Positions 23,767 through 32,767 of a DNA stretch of 33,088 nt are shown piece after piece. The notes under the pieces were generated by a model. It made no database searches. It was not told where the DNA came from and worked only from the letters and a program-made list of their open reading frames with translations. The first letter of the stretch is position 1. Each line of letters starts with the position of its first letter. Source of the DNA: CAZAGD01 sp049699975 (lineage in GTDB: Bacteria; Desulfobacterota; SM23-61); the NCBI GenBank assembly GCA_049699975.1, contig JBNAWB010000014.1, positions 1-33,088 on the forward strand, read 5' to 3'. A program made the position numbers and the translations under genes.

Positions 23767-25176
23767 TTATTCTTTCTGGGTTTCGGGCTCCTTCTTTCCA
23801 TCTTCAATTTTCCGGTAGATGGTGCGGGCCGAAATACCCAAGATTTTGGAGGCTAAAATTTTATTACCCCGAGAATGGCGGAGCGTCTCTTCGATTACTC
23901 TCTTTTCTATTACTTCTAAAGGAGTCCCCAAAGGAATAGAAATTGTCTTCTCATCTGCCAAAAGGCCTTTTTGACTTCGGCGCATATTAACCGCTTCTAT
24001 TATTTCTGGAGGAAGATCTTCCGGAGTAATAAAATTTCCCTTGCCTAAGACCACGGCTCTTTCAATAGCATTTTCTAACTGCCGCACATTTCTGGGCCAA
24101 TGGTAATTGAGCATCAATTCCATTGCTTCCGGAGCAAAGCCTTCAATCTGTTTATTATTCTTTTTCTTAAACACTTCCAGAAAATGGTAAGCAAGCAAAG
24201 GGATATCCCCTTCTCTTTCCCGCAAAGGAGGAAGAGTGATGGTAATCACGTTGAGACGAGAAAAGAGATCTTCTCGGAAAGTTTTCTTCTCTACTGCTTC
24301 TAATAGATTAATGTTGGAGGCCGCGACCAAGCGTACGTCGACACGCAATGTCTTGGTTCCTCCTAAACGTTCGAATTCCCCCACCTGCAAGACCCGAAGC
24401 AGTTTCACTTGCACCGTAGGGCTTACTTCGCCAATCTCATCTAAGAAAAGAGTACCGCCATCGGCTAACTCAAACCTACCTTCCTTTCGGGCTATGGCCC
24501 CGGTGAATGCTCCCCTTTCATAGCCAAAGAGTTCTGCTTCCAAAAGGGTCTCCGGCAAAGCAGCACAACTAACCTTAATAAAAGGACGATGGGCCCGCGG
24601 GCTTAAATCATGAATGGCCTGAGCGATCAATTCTTTGCCCGTGCCGCTTTCACCTTGAATAAGCACCGTAGCTGAGCTGGGAGCCACTTGGGCAACCACC
24701 TCTAATATTTTCCTCATGGCTGGACTCTGGCCGATAATCTTCTCAAACTTCTGAAATTCTTTAATCCGCTCTTGGAGAATGCGATTCTCCAAGACCAAAG
24801 ATTGTTTTTCCAAAGCTTTGCGCACAAGCTTAATAATATCTCGCGGCTTAAAAGGTTTTTGGATATAATCAAATGCTCCGTCTTTCATAGCGGTGACCGC
24901 CGTATCCACCGTGCCAAACCCGGTGATCAAAATTACTTCTACTTCGGGATGTAAAGTCTTAGCCACCCGGAGAAGTTCTACGCCGTCCATTTTGGGCATT
25001 TTTAAATCGGTCAAGACAAGATTAATATGTTCCTGGCGCAGTATATCAAGAGCCTCTTCCCCGTCAGTAGCCGCGAATACTTTATACCCTTCGCCATTTA
25101 GCACTTTGGCTAAGGAATCCCGGAAAGACTTATGATCATCCACAAGTAGAATATTCTTTGTCTCTGGCTTATCCAT
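23767..25176 (-). CDS. NtrC-family sigma-54-dependent response regulator
   Basis: A 469-residue cytosolic regulator. Residues 1-120 are a receiver domain with phospho-acceptor D57 (L-V-L-T-D-L-K-M-P), the acidic pair D13-D14 and K107. Residues 145-375 are an AAA+ sigma-54 activator domain with Walker A G-E-S-G-T-G-K-E, the sigma-54 contact loop G-A-F-T-G-A, and Walker B L-F-L-D-E-I-G. The C-terminal 45 residues form a Fis-type helix-turn-helix (I-L-A-S-K-I-L-G-I-S-A-R-T-I-Y-R-K-I). The start overlaps the end of its partner kinase gene by eight bases. It should activate a sigma-54 promoter on phosphorylation; the target is not visible here. Confidence 0.95.
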   Translation of the reverse strand: MDKPETKNILLVDDHKSFRDSLAKVLNGEGYKVFAATDGEEALDILRQEHINLVLTDLKMPKMDGVELLRVAKTLHPEVEVILITGFGTVDTAVTAMKDGAFDYIQKPFKPRDIIKLVRKALEKQSLVLENRILQERIKEFQKFEKIIGQSPAMRKILEVVAQVAPSSATVLIQGESGTGKELIAQAIHDLSPRAHRPFIKVSCAALPETLLEAELFGYERGAFTGAIARKEGRFELADGGTLFLDEIGEVSPTVQVKLLRVLQVGEFERLGGTKTLRVDVRLVAASNINLLEAVEKKTFREDLFSRLNVITITLPPLREREGDIPLLAYHFLEVFKKKNNKQIEGFAPEAMELMLNYHWPRNVRQLENAIERAVVLGKGNFITPEDLPPEIIEAVNMRRSQKGLLADEKTISIPLGTPLEVIEKRVIEETLRHSRGNKILASKILGISARTIYRKIEDGKKEPETQKE

Positions 25177-27358
25177 TGCTTATGTCCTTTCTTTCCTCTT
25201 CTTGGGAAAACTGGTTCTCCGTAGCCAGCGCGGGGAGGGAGATAGTAAAAACAGTTCCCAAGTCCACGTAGCTTTTGACATTAATACTTCCTTGATGTTC
25301 TTGAATAATATGGGAAGTGATGGACAAACCCAAACCTGTTCCCCCGTGCTTGGTGCTAAAAAAAGGGGTAAAGATAAGATCTAAATTTTCTTCCGGAATG
25401 CCGCGACCCGTATCGGCAATAGTAACCTCTACCCTGCCATCCTTATAGCCTGTAGAGACCGTGAGCTTGCCTCCCTCGGGCATAGCTTCAAAGGAGTTTT
25501 TGATAATATTCAAGAGGGCCTGGCGCAACTGTTTAGCATCCATCTGCACCGGAGGTAAAATATTTGCTAATTCTTCCTGGATAAGCACGTTCCGTTCGCT
25601 GGCTTCTTCTTTTAAGAAAAAAAGAAGATTGGCGACTACTTCATTAATATTGCCCGCCTCCAGCTTCAATTTAGGCAGGCGGGCAAATTGCAGGTATTCT
25701 TCAATTACCTCCAGCAAATGATCTACTTCTGATTTAATTATGCCTAGGAGCTGGCGAGCTTCTTCTGTCTCTCCACTCCCCAGGCGGGATAACTCATCTT
25801 CCAACAGCTCGGCATTTAACACTATAGTTCCCAAAGGATTTTTAATCTCATGAGCAACATTAGCCGACATTTTGCCCACCACAGCTAATCTTTCTGATTG
25901 AATAATTTGTTGCTGGAGTCTCTTTTCTGCCGTTACATCTTTTACGTATTCCACTACTTCTTGGACTTCCCCGTTCTGCCCAGGCAGGGGAAATGTATAA
26001 AGTTGGAGATATTTTTTTACTCCCTCAACTACCAGACTTGCTCTATCGCGATAGGCGGTTTTCCCTGTTTTAAAAGTTTCCTGAGCTGGGCAATTTGGGC
26101 AAGGTTCCGAGCGACCTTGGAATTCCTGATAGCAAACTTTACCCAAAAAATCCTCTAATGACTTCTTATACCAATTTAGGGCAGTCTTATTTAGCATAGA
26201 TATGCGAAAATCTTGATCAATTATAGCGATGGCATCTGGTGAACCATCAAATAATATTTGCAAACGATTTTGCGTTTTAACAATTTCTTCGCTCCATTTT
26301 ACTTTTTCTTCAGCCCGGATCCGGCTTTGATTGATCTTATGGCCTACATAAGTGCCCATTAAAAGCGTCCCCACCATGATCGCCAAGAGAAAAACAGAAT
26401 TTTTAAAGCTGGCCCAAACTATCTGGGTCATTTCCGAATAAGGGGTTACTAAAGCAATAATCCAAGAATTCTCGCCCACTTTAATGGGCGCATAGGCGAA
26501 AAGATATTTAATCTTTTCCTTTCCTTCACCCGGCAAGGTAAAGACTTCTTCTCCCATTCCAGCTTTGTGGCGAACCATTTCTTTGCTTAGCAACTGGGAG
26601 AGACGCTCTCCCATGAGCTGGAATTGATTCCCTCCGGAAGAATTTTTCGCCTCCAGCAGCTTTGTCTGGGCGTGAGCTAAAATTATGCCCTCCTGATTAA
26701 TTAGCCAAGATGACCCCCTTGCTCCTAAGGGTAAGGAAAGAAGAAATTTTTCTTTGAGTATCTCAAAATTAAGGCCGCCAGCTAAAATTCCGTGAAAGTT
26801 CTTTCCGGAAAAAATAGGGGCTGCTATTAAAATTAAGCCCGCGGGCGCAATACTTGCCGCTTCCCTTTTTTCTATAATTAGCGGAGTTTTTTCCTTCTTT
26901 AATTTTTCAAAATAAATAGGCGAAATTAAGAGGCCTTGGGCAGAAGAGATGGTTTTTTTAGCTGGATAACTTAGGAAAGCACCTTTTTCATCTTGAAAAA
27001 TAAAAAATTCAACTTTACCATGTAAGGTATCAAGAAAAAATTTCATGGCCTCTTCCCTATTTTCTAAGGAAAGTTCTTGCGCCCGAGGCAGGGAAGTTAA
27101 AAGAGAAATATCATGTTTAATTTCCATTAAAAAATTTTCAATATTGGTGGCCGTTTGCTTCAGTATATTCAATTGTTGGCTGTTAAACTGATGAGCAATT
27201 GCTTTTTCGGCGCTATAATAACTATAAAGGCCTATGATGATTAAAGCGCTGATGATAACACAAGTAACCGCCCAGATTACCGGCATTAACGGGAGATGAT
27301 ACCGTTGCCTAAACTCTTCCAAACTGGTGAGCCAAGGCATTTCCTTTTGGGGAAGCAT
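25169..27358 (-). CDS. Membrane sensor histidine kinase with periplasmic sensor and Cys-containing PAS domain
   Basis: A 729-residue inner-membrane kinase. TM1 (about 26-46) and TM2 (about 322-342) enclose a 270-residue periplasmic domain that looks like a dCache ligand sensor. Then a PAS domain (365-480) with C409-Y and P-C420-P-N-C423-P, a three-Cys pattern seen in many deltaproteobacterial kinases and possibly binding a metal or sensing redox. The HisKA domain has phospho-acceptor H503 in N-V-A-H-E-I-K-N-P, and the HATPase has N-I-I-K-N-S-F-E-A, D-T-G-R-G-I and G-G-T-G-L-G-L-S. It overlaps the response-regulator start, so the two are coupled. Its start is 48 bases from a MITE. Confidence 0.95.
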   Translation of the reverse strand: MLPQKEMPWLTSLEEFRQRYHLPLMPVIWAVTCVIISALIIIGLYSYYSAEKAIAHQFNSQQLNILKQTATNIENFLMEIKHDISLLTSLPRAQELSLENREEAMKFFLDTLHGKVEFFIFQDEKGAFLSYPAKKTISSAQGLLISPIYFEKLKKEKTPLIIEKREAASIAPAGLILIAAPIFSGKNFHGILAGGLNFEILKEKFLLSLPLGARGSSWLINQEGIILAHAQTKLLEAKNSSGGNQFQLMGERLSQLLSKEMVRHKAGMGEEVFTLPGEGKEKIKYLFAYAPIKVGENSWIIALVTPYSEMTQIVWASFKNSVFLLAIMVGTLLMGTYVGHKINQSRIRAEEKVKWSEEIVKTQNRLQILFDGSPDAIAIIDQDFRISMLNKTALNWYKKSLEDFLGKVCYQEFQGRSEPCPNCPAQETFKTGKTAYRDRASLVVEGVKKYLQLYTFPLPGQNGEVQEVVEYVKDVTAEKRLQQQIIQSERLAVVGKMSANVAHEIKNPLGTIVLNAELLEDELSRLGSGETEEARQLLGIIKSEVDHLLEVIEEYLQFARLPKLKLEAGNINEVVANLLFFLKEEASERNVLIQEELANILPPVQMDAKQLRQALLNIIKNSFEAMPEGGKLTVSTGYKDGRVEVTIADTGRGIPEENLDLIFTPFFSTKHGGTGLGLSITSHIIQEHQGSINVKSYVDLGTVFTISLPALATENQFSQEEERKDISNG

Positions 27359-27396
27359 ATAAAAATTATACTTCTGGCGCCTTATTTAGTCAAAGA

Positions 27397-27405
27397 GGGT
27401 CTTTT
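27397..27405. repeat. Left 9-bp target duplication of the MITE
   Basis: GGGTCTTTT, identical to 27711-27719 in direct orientation, immediately outside the element's left end. Confidence 0.8.
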
Positions 27406-27710
27406 CTGACCGTTGATAACTTTTTAGATTTTTTTAATTTCAGAGCAATTCAGGGCGGGAGGGGGAGAGGCTCATTAAAATGAGGCACTTATTTTTTCAT
27501 AGGGATGGGCGGGGAAGATAAGAAGCTATTTTAAAATAAAGGAGTTATTATTTAAGCTTATCTGGAGCAGACAGGCTTGTCCCCGCCGTTCTTTGCGGAA
27601 AAAAGGTGGGTAAGAGGAAGATAGTCTTATCCCCGCCGATTTTAATTTCGCCTCTCCCCCTCCCGCCCGGTCACATTTGGAAGCGAAATTTAAAACTGTT
27701 CGACGGTCAG
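27406..27710. mobile_element. Foldback MITE, family C, copy 2 (complete, 305 bp)
   Basis: Ends CTGACCGTTGA (27406-27416) and TCGACGGTCAG (27700-27710) are inverted repeats with one mismatch. Further in, GGGCGGGAGGGGGAGAGGC (27453-27471) and its exact complement (27650-27668) form 19 bp, and GGCGGGGAAGATAAGA (27508 on) pairs imperfectly with the segment ending TCTTATCCCCGCC (27625-27637). A sub-hairpin CTCATT-AA-AATGAG lies at 27471-27484. A perfect 9-bp direct duplication flanks it. No transposase is encoded, so it must have moved in trans. It occupies the shared upstream region of the divergent kinase genes at 27358 (minus) and 27859 (plus). Confidence 0.88.
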
Positions 27711-27719
27711 GGGTCTTTT
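27711..27719. repeat. Right 9-bp target duplication of the MITE
   Basis: GGGTCTTTT, directly adjoining the right inverted repeat, matching 27397-27405. From here to 27858 no gene is seen; the stretch must hold the promoter of the next kinase gene. Confidence 0.8.
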
Positions 27720-27858
27720 CCCTGGCCTGTATTCCCATTTTCAGGCCAATTTTGAGCGAGTTCGTTGCCCAATTCCCTTTCCACTTGCCTCGCTTTTTAA
27801 TTTGGTCTTATAATTATTATAAATTCTCCTTCCTTAACAAAGTAAAGGTATTTCGGCT

Positions 27859-29775
27859 ATGCGCATCGGAGTAAAACTCCTTTTGGCTTTTATCCCCTTG
27901 GCTATCCTAACTGCTATGGTGGCGGAAGTTCTTTATATTAATTCTAAATGGATCAGCGAGAGCTCGCAGATGGTCAGGGAGGTTTACCAAAGCTATGCCC
28001 ATATTTTAGAAATGCGCCAACACGAAAAAAATTACCTTTTTTATCGAGAGAAGTTTTACCTTTATCGTCTGCAAGACTTAACCAGTCGGCTACGGGAGTT
28101 TTTCTTAAAATATAAAAATATCGATGATAAAGAAATAGCCTCTAAATTCCAACAAGCTCAACAAGTTCTCAACCAATACCAGCTCACCATTGACCAGCTC
28201 CTTTCTTCTGCCGCCCCCCCGCCCACAGAAAAAATAATGGAGGGATTGTTTAACCACAGTCAACAATTAGAACGATTAAGCGAACAAATAGCCAATATAG
28301 CCTGGATTCCCATTCAGGCTGCTACCCGCAAAGCGCAGAATTATTCTACCATCTTTGCCATTCAAGCGGCGCTTATTGGCGCTGTTCTCGCTTTCTATTT
28401 ATCCCAGTTGCTAGTCAAGCCGATTAAAATGTTGGTGAGCGGCACCAAAAAAGTTGCTGATGGTGATTTTTCGCAACGAGTAAATATACCTTCGCGGGAT
28501 GAAATCGGTGAATTAGCCGCCTCTTTTAATGCTATGGTGGCCTCATTAGAGCAAAGTCAAGCCAGTCTTGCCCAATCTAATCAAGAGTTAAGAAAAACTA
28601 AAGATACCTTGGAAAATATAGTGCAAAGTTCGGTAGATGGAATTGTCGCCACAGACCCTAAAGGCAGAATCACCTTTGCTAACCGGAGTATCCAAGAAAT
28701 GTTCGGCGAGCAGGGCGATCTCGAAAATAACCTTTTAGGAAAGCCCATGGCTCAACTTTACTTAGGCGGATATGCGGAGGCCAAAAAAATTATGGGCATT
28801 CTAAAAGAAAGAGGGCGCCTGGTCAATTATGAAGCATCTATCGTAGGGAAAGAGCGGGTGATCCCCATTTTGATTTCCGCTTCCTTGCTTAAAGATGATC
28901 GCGGCGAAATAGTGGGTACCCTAGGCATAATTAAAGACCTTACCGAAAAGAAAAAATTAGAGGATGACCTACGCCGAGCTCAAGAAGAGCTCAGTCAGCA
29001 AGAAAAATTAGCAGCCGTTGGCCGCTTGGCTGCTGGCGTTGCTCACGAAATGAATGATCCTTTGACTTCTATTCTCACTTTCTCCAATCTTTTGCGTGAA
29101 GAAACAGAAGAAGGGGACCCCCAGCGGGAAAGTTTGGATATCATTATTAAGGAAGCCACGCGGGCCAGAAAAATAGTCTCGGACTTGCTCTCTTTTTCTC
29201 GCCAAACCAAGCCAGTCCTCTCTTGGATAGATCTCAATGAAACCATAAACCTGAGCCTCCTTTTATTGGCCAAACAAGGTTCTTTAGAAGATATCGATGT
29301 CCAACTCGACCTCGCTAATGAACTGCCCCTAATTAGAGCTGACTCAGGCCAGATGCAACAAGTTTTTACCAATATTCTCTTAAACTCCATTCATGGACTA
29401 AAGGCTCAGGGAAATGGAGAAAGAAAAGTGGGGGATTCTTTGCGGAAAGAAAAAAAGATTATTGTCCAAACGCAATTTCTTGAATTTTCTCCGGAAAGTT
29501 TTTCTATACCCCAGGAGTACGCGGGCCCTTTAATTAGGGTCACCATCCGAGATAATGGGGTGGGTATCCCGCGCGAAAATCTTTCCCGCGTCTTCGACCC
29601 CTTTTTTACCACTAAGCAGACAGGAGAAGGTACAGGATTGGGGCTATACATCGTCTCTGGTATTTTAAAAAATTATGGAGCAAATTACCGATTAGAGAGC
29701 GAGGAAGGTAAAGGAACCACTTTTATCATTGATTTTCCCCTCAGCCGAAAGGAATACTTCGCCCATGGAATTTAA
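27859..29775 (+). CDS. Membrane sensor histidine kinase with HAMP and PAS domains
   Basis: A 638-residue inner-membrane kinase. TM1 (about 5-27), a short periplasmic helical sensor of about 140 residues, TM2 (about 166-186), a HAMP linker (P-I-K-M-L-V-S-G-T, then D-E-I-G-E-L-A-A-S-F-N), a PAS domain (about 255-365, V-D-G-I-V-A-T-D), a coiled linker, HisKA with H396 in G-V-A-H-E-M-N-D-P and a HATPase with N-I-L-L-N-S, D-N-G-V-G-I and G-T-G-L-G-L-Y. The periplasmic part resembles a helical-bundle sensor rather than a Cache fold. It overlaps the following response regulator by 11 bases. Sequence relation to the kinase at 25169 is limited to the catalytic core. Confidence 0.95.
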   Translation: MRIGVKLLLAFIPLAILTAMVAEVLYINSKWISESSQMVREVYQSYAHILEMRQHEKNYLFYREKFYLYRLQDLTSRLREFFLKYKNIDDKEIASKFQQAQQVLNQYQLTIDQLLSSAAPPPTEKIMEGLFNHSQQLERLSEQIANIAWIPIQAATRKAQNYSTIFAIQAALIGAVLAFYLSQLLVKPIKMLVSGTKKVADGDFSQRVNIPSRDEIGELAASFNAMVASLEQSQASLAQSNQELRKTKDTLENIVQSSVDGIVATDPKGRITFANRSIQEMFGEQGDLENNLLGKPMAQLYLGGYAEAKKIMGILKERGRLVNYEASIVGKERVIPILISASLLKDDRGEIVGTLGIIKDLTEKKKLEDDLRRAQEELSQQEKLAAVGRLAAGVAHEMNDPLTSILTFSNLLREETEEGDPQRESLDIIIKEATRARKIVSDLLSFSRQTKPVLSWIDLNETINLSLLLLAKQGSLEDIDVQLDLANELPLIRADSGQMQQVFTNILLNSIHGLKAQGNGERKVGDSLRKEKKIIVQTQFLEFSPESFSIPQEYAGPLIRVTIRDNGVGIPRENLSRVFDPFFTTKQTGEGTGLGLYIVSGILKNYGANYRLESEEGKGTTFIIDFPLSRKEYFAHGI

Positions 29776-31141
29776 TTGTAAAGTCCTCATCGTTGATGAC
29801 CAAATTAATACTTGTAAATCATTAGAAGCTATTTTGAAAAAAAGTGGCTATTTTTGCTCCTTTACTCTTAGCGCTGAAGATGCTTTAAAAAAAGTACAAG
29901 CCGAACATTTTGATATCGTCATCACCGATATCCGTATGCCGGGGATGGATGGTTTGCAGCTTTTGGAGGAGCTTAAAAAAATTCAACCCCATTTAGTAGT
30001 CATCATGATTACTGGGTACGCGACTATCAAAAGCGCTGTCGAATCTATCCAAAAAGGAGCTTACGATTATCTGCCTAAACCCTTTACCCCGGATGAAGTA
30101 AGAGTGGTCATCGAAAGAGCTGCCGAACATAGTCGCTTACAGGCCGAAAATATTCTACTCCGGCGGCAACTTCATACCCAAAGTGCTTTCGCCAACATCA
30201 TCGGTAATAGCCCGGCTTGGCAGCGGGTCATGGATATGGTGCGCAAGGTAGCCAGTGGAGATAGCAACATCCTGCTCACTGGCGAGACGGGCACAGGGAA
30301 AGAGTTAGTAGCCAAAGCTATTCACCAACTAAGTCCCCGCCGTGAAAAAATATTTCAACCCATCAACTGTGCCTCTTTGGCCGAAACAATTTTAGAGAGC
30401 GAACTTTTTGGCCATGTGAAAGGGGCTTTTACCGGAGCGATAACTACTCGCCGCGGATTGATCGAAATGGCTGATGGGGGAACTATTTTTTTGGACGAAA
30501 TTGCGGAAACGAGCATTGCTTTTCAGGCGAAATTGTTGCGCGTTATCCAAGAAGGAGAATTTTTTCGGGTGGGCGATACCCATCCTATGCGCGTAAATAT
30601 TCGGATCATTGCCGCTACTAATCGAGATTTAGAAAAAGCTGTAGAAAGAAAAGAATTTCGCCAAGACCTTTATTACCGCCTTAAAGGAATCGCAATCCAT
30701 TTACCCCCTTTGCGGGAGCGGGTAGATGATATTCCTCTTTTGGCTTATCATTTTTTAGAAAAATATCGAGGAACTCGACAAGTAACTAAAATTGATCCGC
30801 AAGCTCTAAAGGCGCTTATGGCCTACAAATGGCCGGGCAACATCCGGGAACTTGAACACGTCATTGAATATGCCCTTTCCATGGCCGAAGGTGATACCAT
30901 TAAAATCTCTGATTTGCCCGAAGAATTCATTACCCGGGTGGTGGAAAGGGCCACGGCGCCAGAAAGTTGGATAAATTCACCCTACACTATTGCCAAGAGT
31001 GAATTTGAAAAATTTTACCTAACCCATCTCCTGCGGGAAAGCAACTGGAATATCTCGGAGGCTTCCCGCCGTGCCCAAATGTTCCGCCAAAACTTGCAAC
31101 AGAAGATTCGGAAATATGGCCTCAAACCAGAAGAGTCTTGA
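29765..31141 (+). CDS. NtrC-family sigma-54-dependent response regulator (second pair)
   Basis: A 458-residue regulator from ATG at 29765, chosen over an in-frame ATG at 29729 because the receiver domain begins directly (M-E-F-N-C-K-V-L-I-V-D-D) and AAAGGA precedes at about 11 bases. The receiver has D11-D12 and phospho-acceptor D55 (V-I-T-D-I-R-M-P). The AAA+ domain has G-E-T-G-T-G-K-E, G-A-F-T-G-A and I-F-L-D-E-I-A. The C-terminal helix-turn-helix (N-I-S-E-A-S-R-R-A and Q-N-L-Q-Q-K-I-R-K-Y) is Fis-like. It is coupled to the preceding kinase and ends three bases before the convergent spermidine-synthase-like gene. Confidence 0.94.
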   Translation: MEFNCKVLIVDDQINTCKSLEAILKKSGYFCSFTLSAEDALKKVQAEHFDIVITDIRMPGMDGLQLLEELKKIQPHLVVIMITGYATIKSAVESIQKGAYDYLPKPFTPDEVRVVIERAAEHSRLQAENILLRRQLHTQSAFANIIGNSPAWQRVMDMVRKVASGDSNILLTGETGTGKELVAKAIHQLSPRREKIFQPINCASLAETILESELFGHVKGAFTGAITTRRGLIEMADGGTIFLDEIAETSIAFQAKLLRVIQEGEFFRVGDTHPMRVNIRIIAATNRDLEKAVERKEFRQDLYYRLKGIAIHLPPLRERVDDIPLLAYHFLEKYRGTRQVTKIDPQALKALMAYKWPGNIRELEHVIEYALSMAEGDTIKISDLPEEFITRVVERATAPESWINSPYTIAKSEFEKFYLTHLLRESNWNISEASRRAQMFRQNLQQKIRKYGLKPEES

Positions 31142-31144
31142 TCT

Positions 31145-32680
31145 TTAACTTTTCTTTTTTCGGCCAAACCGCTCTTCAAACATCGGAGCAGTCAAATTAT
31201 CTACGGGAGCGTAATCATCAGTAAGCACTACGTTTAATCTCTGGGCCATTTTCTGATTAAGCTCCGGGGGCCCGAGTACAAAGCAGCGGCCGGCAGAACT
31301 ACTCCTGACCTCGACCCATTCTTGCCTGGTCGGACTGGCCGCGGCGATAATAGTGTTGATACCCATGCGGGCGAAATCACTATCGGCAATTAAACATACT
31401 TTATCTCGCCCAAAAACTTCTTGGAGGGTGCGCACATAAGCAGGCAAAAATAGCCCCCGCTCAAAGTGGTCAATAGTATTAGCTATAAAAAGACCATCAG
31501 GCTTGAGGAGGGATTTTATGATGGCGTTAAATTCCTTGGTCGTCAAATGGTAAGGAATACTCAAGTCATTGAAAGCATCCCCAAATATAAAATCGTAAAC
31601 TCCTTTTTCTGGAAAATTCATCAAAATCCAGCGGGCATCGTCATTATAAGAGCGAATACGCGTATCGGCGGGGAGGCCTAAATACTCATGGGCTATTTCC
31701 GTCAAGCGGGGATCAATTTCAATAACCTCGATCGTGGCTTGGGGGTATTTGACCTCCAGATAACGAGGAAAAGTATATCCGCCACCCCCAATAATCAATG
31801 CCCGAAAGTTAGGTTTATTTTTGGCCTTCCAAGCCACTAATTCGGCATATACCCGCTCATAACCATATTGGAGATGAAAAGGATCTTCCAGATCTACATA
31901 AGAATGAATTAGATTATCCAAAATTACTGCTTCCAGAGTCCGGCCCTCCTTCTGCAGTTGTTTCAGCTCAATTGTATAATAATCCGTTTCGGTGTAGAAA
32001 TAAGAGTTATTATCCCTCTGCTTCTTAAAAGCTTGGCCATGAATAGACCAAAGGAAAATAAGTAAGGCCGGGAAGAGAACCAAGAATACGCGTCGGCGGA
32101 GAAAAGCGCCCCCAAAGAAAGGCGAGGAAAGGATCAAGATCAAAGCCATGAGTAAGAGAATATTTCTGGTACCCATGTAAGAGATCAGAAAAAAGCCAGT
32201 AGCAAATGTACCTAAGATAGAACCTAAAGTAGAAAAAGCATAAATCTTGCCCACCACATTTCCAGACCTATCCAAGCGGTCTAAAGAAAGCCTAACTACT
32301 ACCGGAGAAATCATCCCTAATAGGCAGGAAGGTGCGAAAAAAATTATGGTCGTCACGGTCAGGATTCTAAACATTAATGAGGTTTGCAAGGGCCAACGGG
32401 CCACCGCCTCAGTTAAAGGAGCAATGGATAAGGCAGCTAATCCCGAAAGGAAGAGCAACCACCCTAAGGTACGAGGTGTAGGATAGCGGTCGGCTATAAT
32501 TCCCCCCAAGTAGGCCCCAATACTGATCCCGGCCAGCACTACCCCGATAATTGACGTCCAAGTATATAAAGAAACGCCCACATAAGGAGCCATGATTCTT
32601 CCGGCTACTAATTCAATTACCATGGTACAAAAACTGGCCACGAAAACGACTATAACTGCTTTTATCACTTCCTTACGCAT
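31145..32680 (-). CDS. Membrane-fused spermidine-synthase-like protein
   Basis: A 512-residue protein with an N-terminal block of about seven hydrophobic helices (roughly 1-220, with M-A-P-Y-V-G and G-A-Y-L-G-G-I, resembling an MFS-type half) and a C-terminal spermidine/spermine-synthase-type Rossmann domain: A-L-I-I-G-G-G-G-Y-T near 295-304, V-I-E-I-D-P-R near 320-326, N-D-D-A-R, and F-G-D-A-F-N-D with the catalytic-type Asp. The start at 32680 is supported by GGGAGGAAG just before it; an in-frame ATG at 32767 would add a 29-residue unsupported leader. The family is widespread; polyamine synthase activity of the fused forms is often unproven. Confidence 0.9.
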   Translation of the reverse strand: MRKEVIKAVIVVFVASFCTMVIELVAGRIMAPYVGVSLYTWTSIIGVVLAGISIGAYLGGIIADRYPTPRTLGWLLFLSGLAALSIAPLTEAVARWPLQTSLMFRILTVTTIIFFAPSCLLGMISPVVVRLSLDRLDRSGNVVGKIYAFSTLGSILGTFATGFFLISYMGTRNILLLMALILILSSPFFGGAFLRRRVFLVLFPALLIFLWSIHGQAFKKQRDNNSYFYTETDYYTIELKQLQKEGRTLEAVILDNLIHSYVDLEDPFHLQYGYERVYAELVAWKAKNKPNFRALIIGGGGYTFPRYLEVKYPQATIEVIEIDPRLTEIAHEYLGLPADTRIRSYNDDARWILMNFPEKGVYDFIFGDAFNDLSIPYHLTTKEFNAIIKSLLKPDGLFIANTIDHFERGLFLPAYVRTLQEVFGRDKVCLIADSDFARMGINTIIAAASPTRQEWVEVRSSSAGRCFVLGPPELNQKMAQRLNVVLTDDYAPVDNLTAPMFEERFGRKKKS

Positions 32681-32767
32681 TCTTCCTCCCTCAGCAATTT
32701 TTATCTTTATCATTATATTAGTAAAAGCTCGGAAAAAAAAGTCTCTCTTTTGAGTCTCCCTGGGCAT

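Noticed and set aside
29729..29764. Upstream ATG for the second response regulator
   Set aside because: It would add residues read from inside the kinase gene ahead of the receiver domain; the ATG at 29765 has a ribosome site and begins the domain cleanly.
32681..32767. N-terminal extension of the spermidine-synthase-like protein
   Set aside because: No ribosome site, and the GGGAGGAAG before 32680 marks the better start directly before the first membrane helix.
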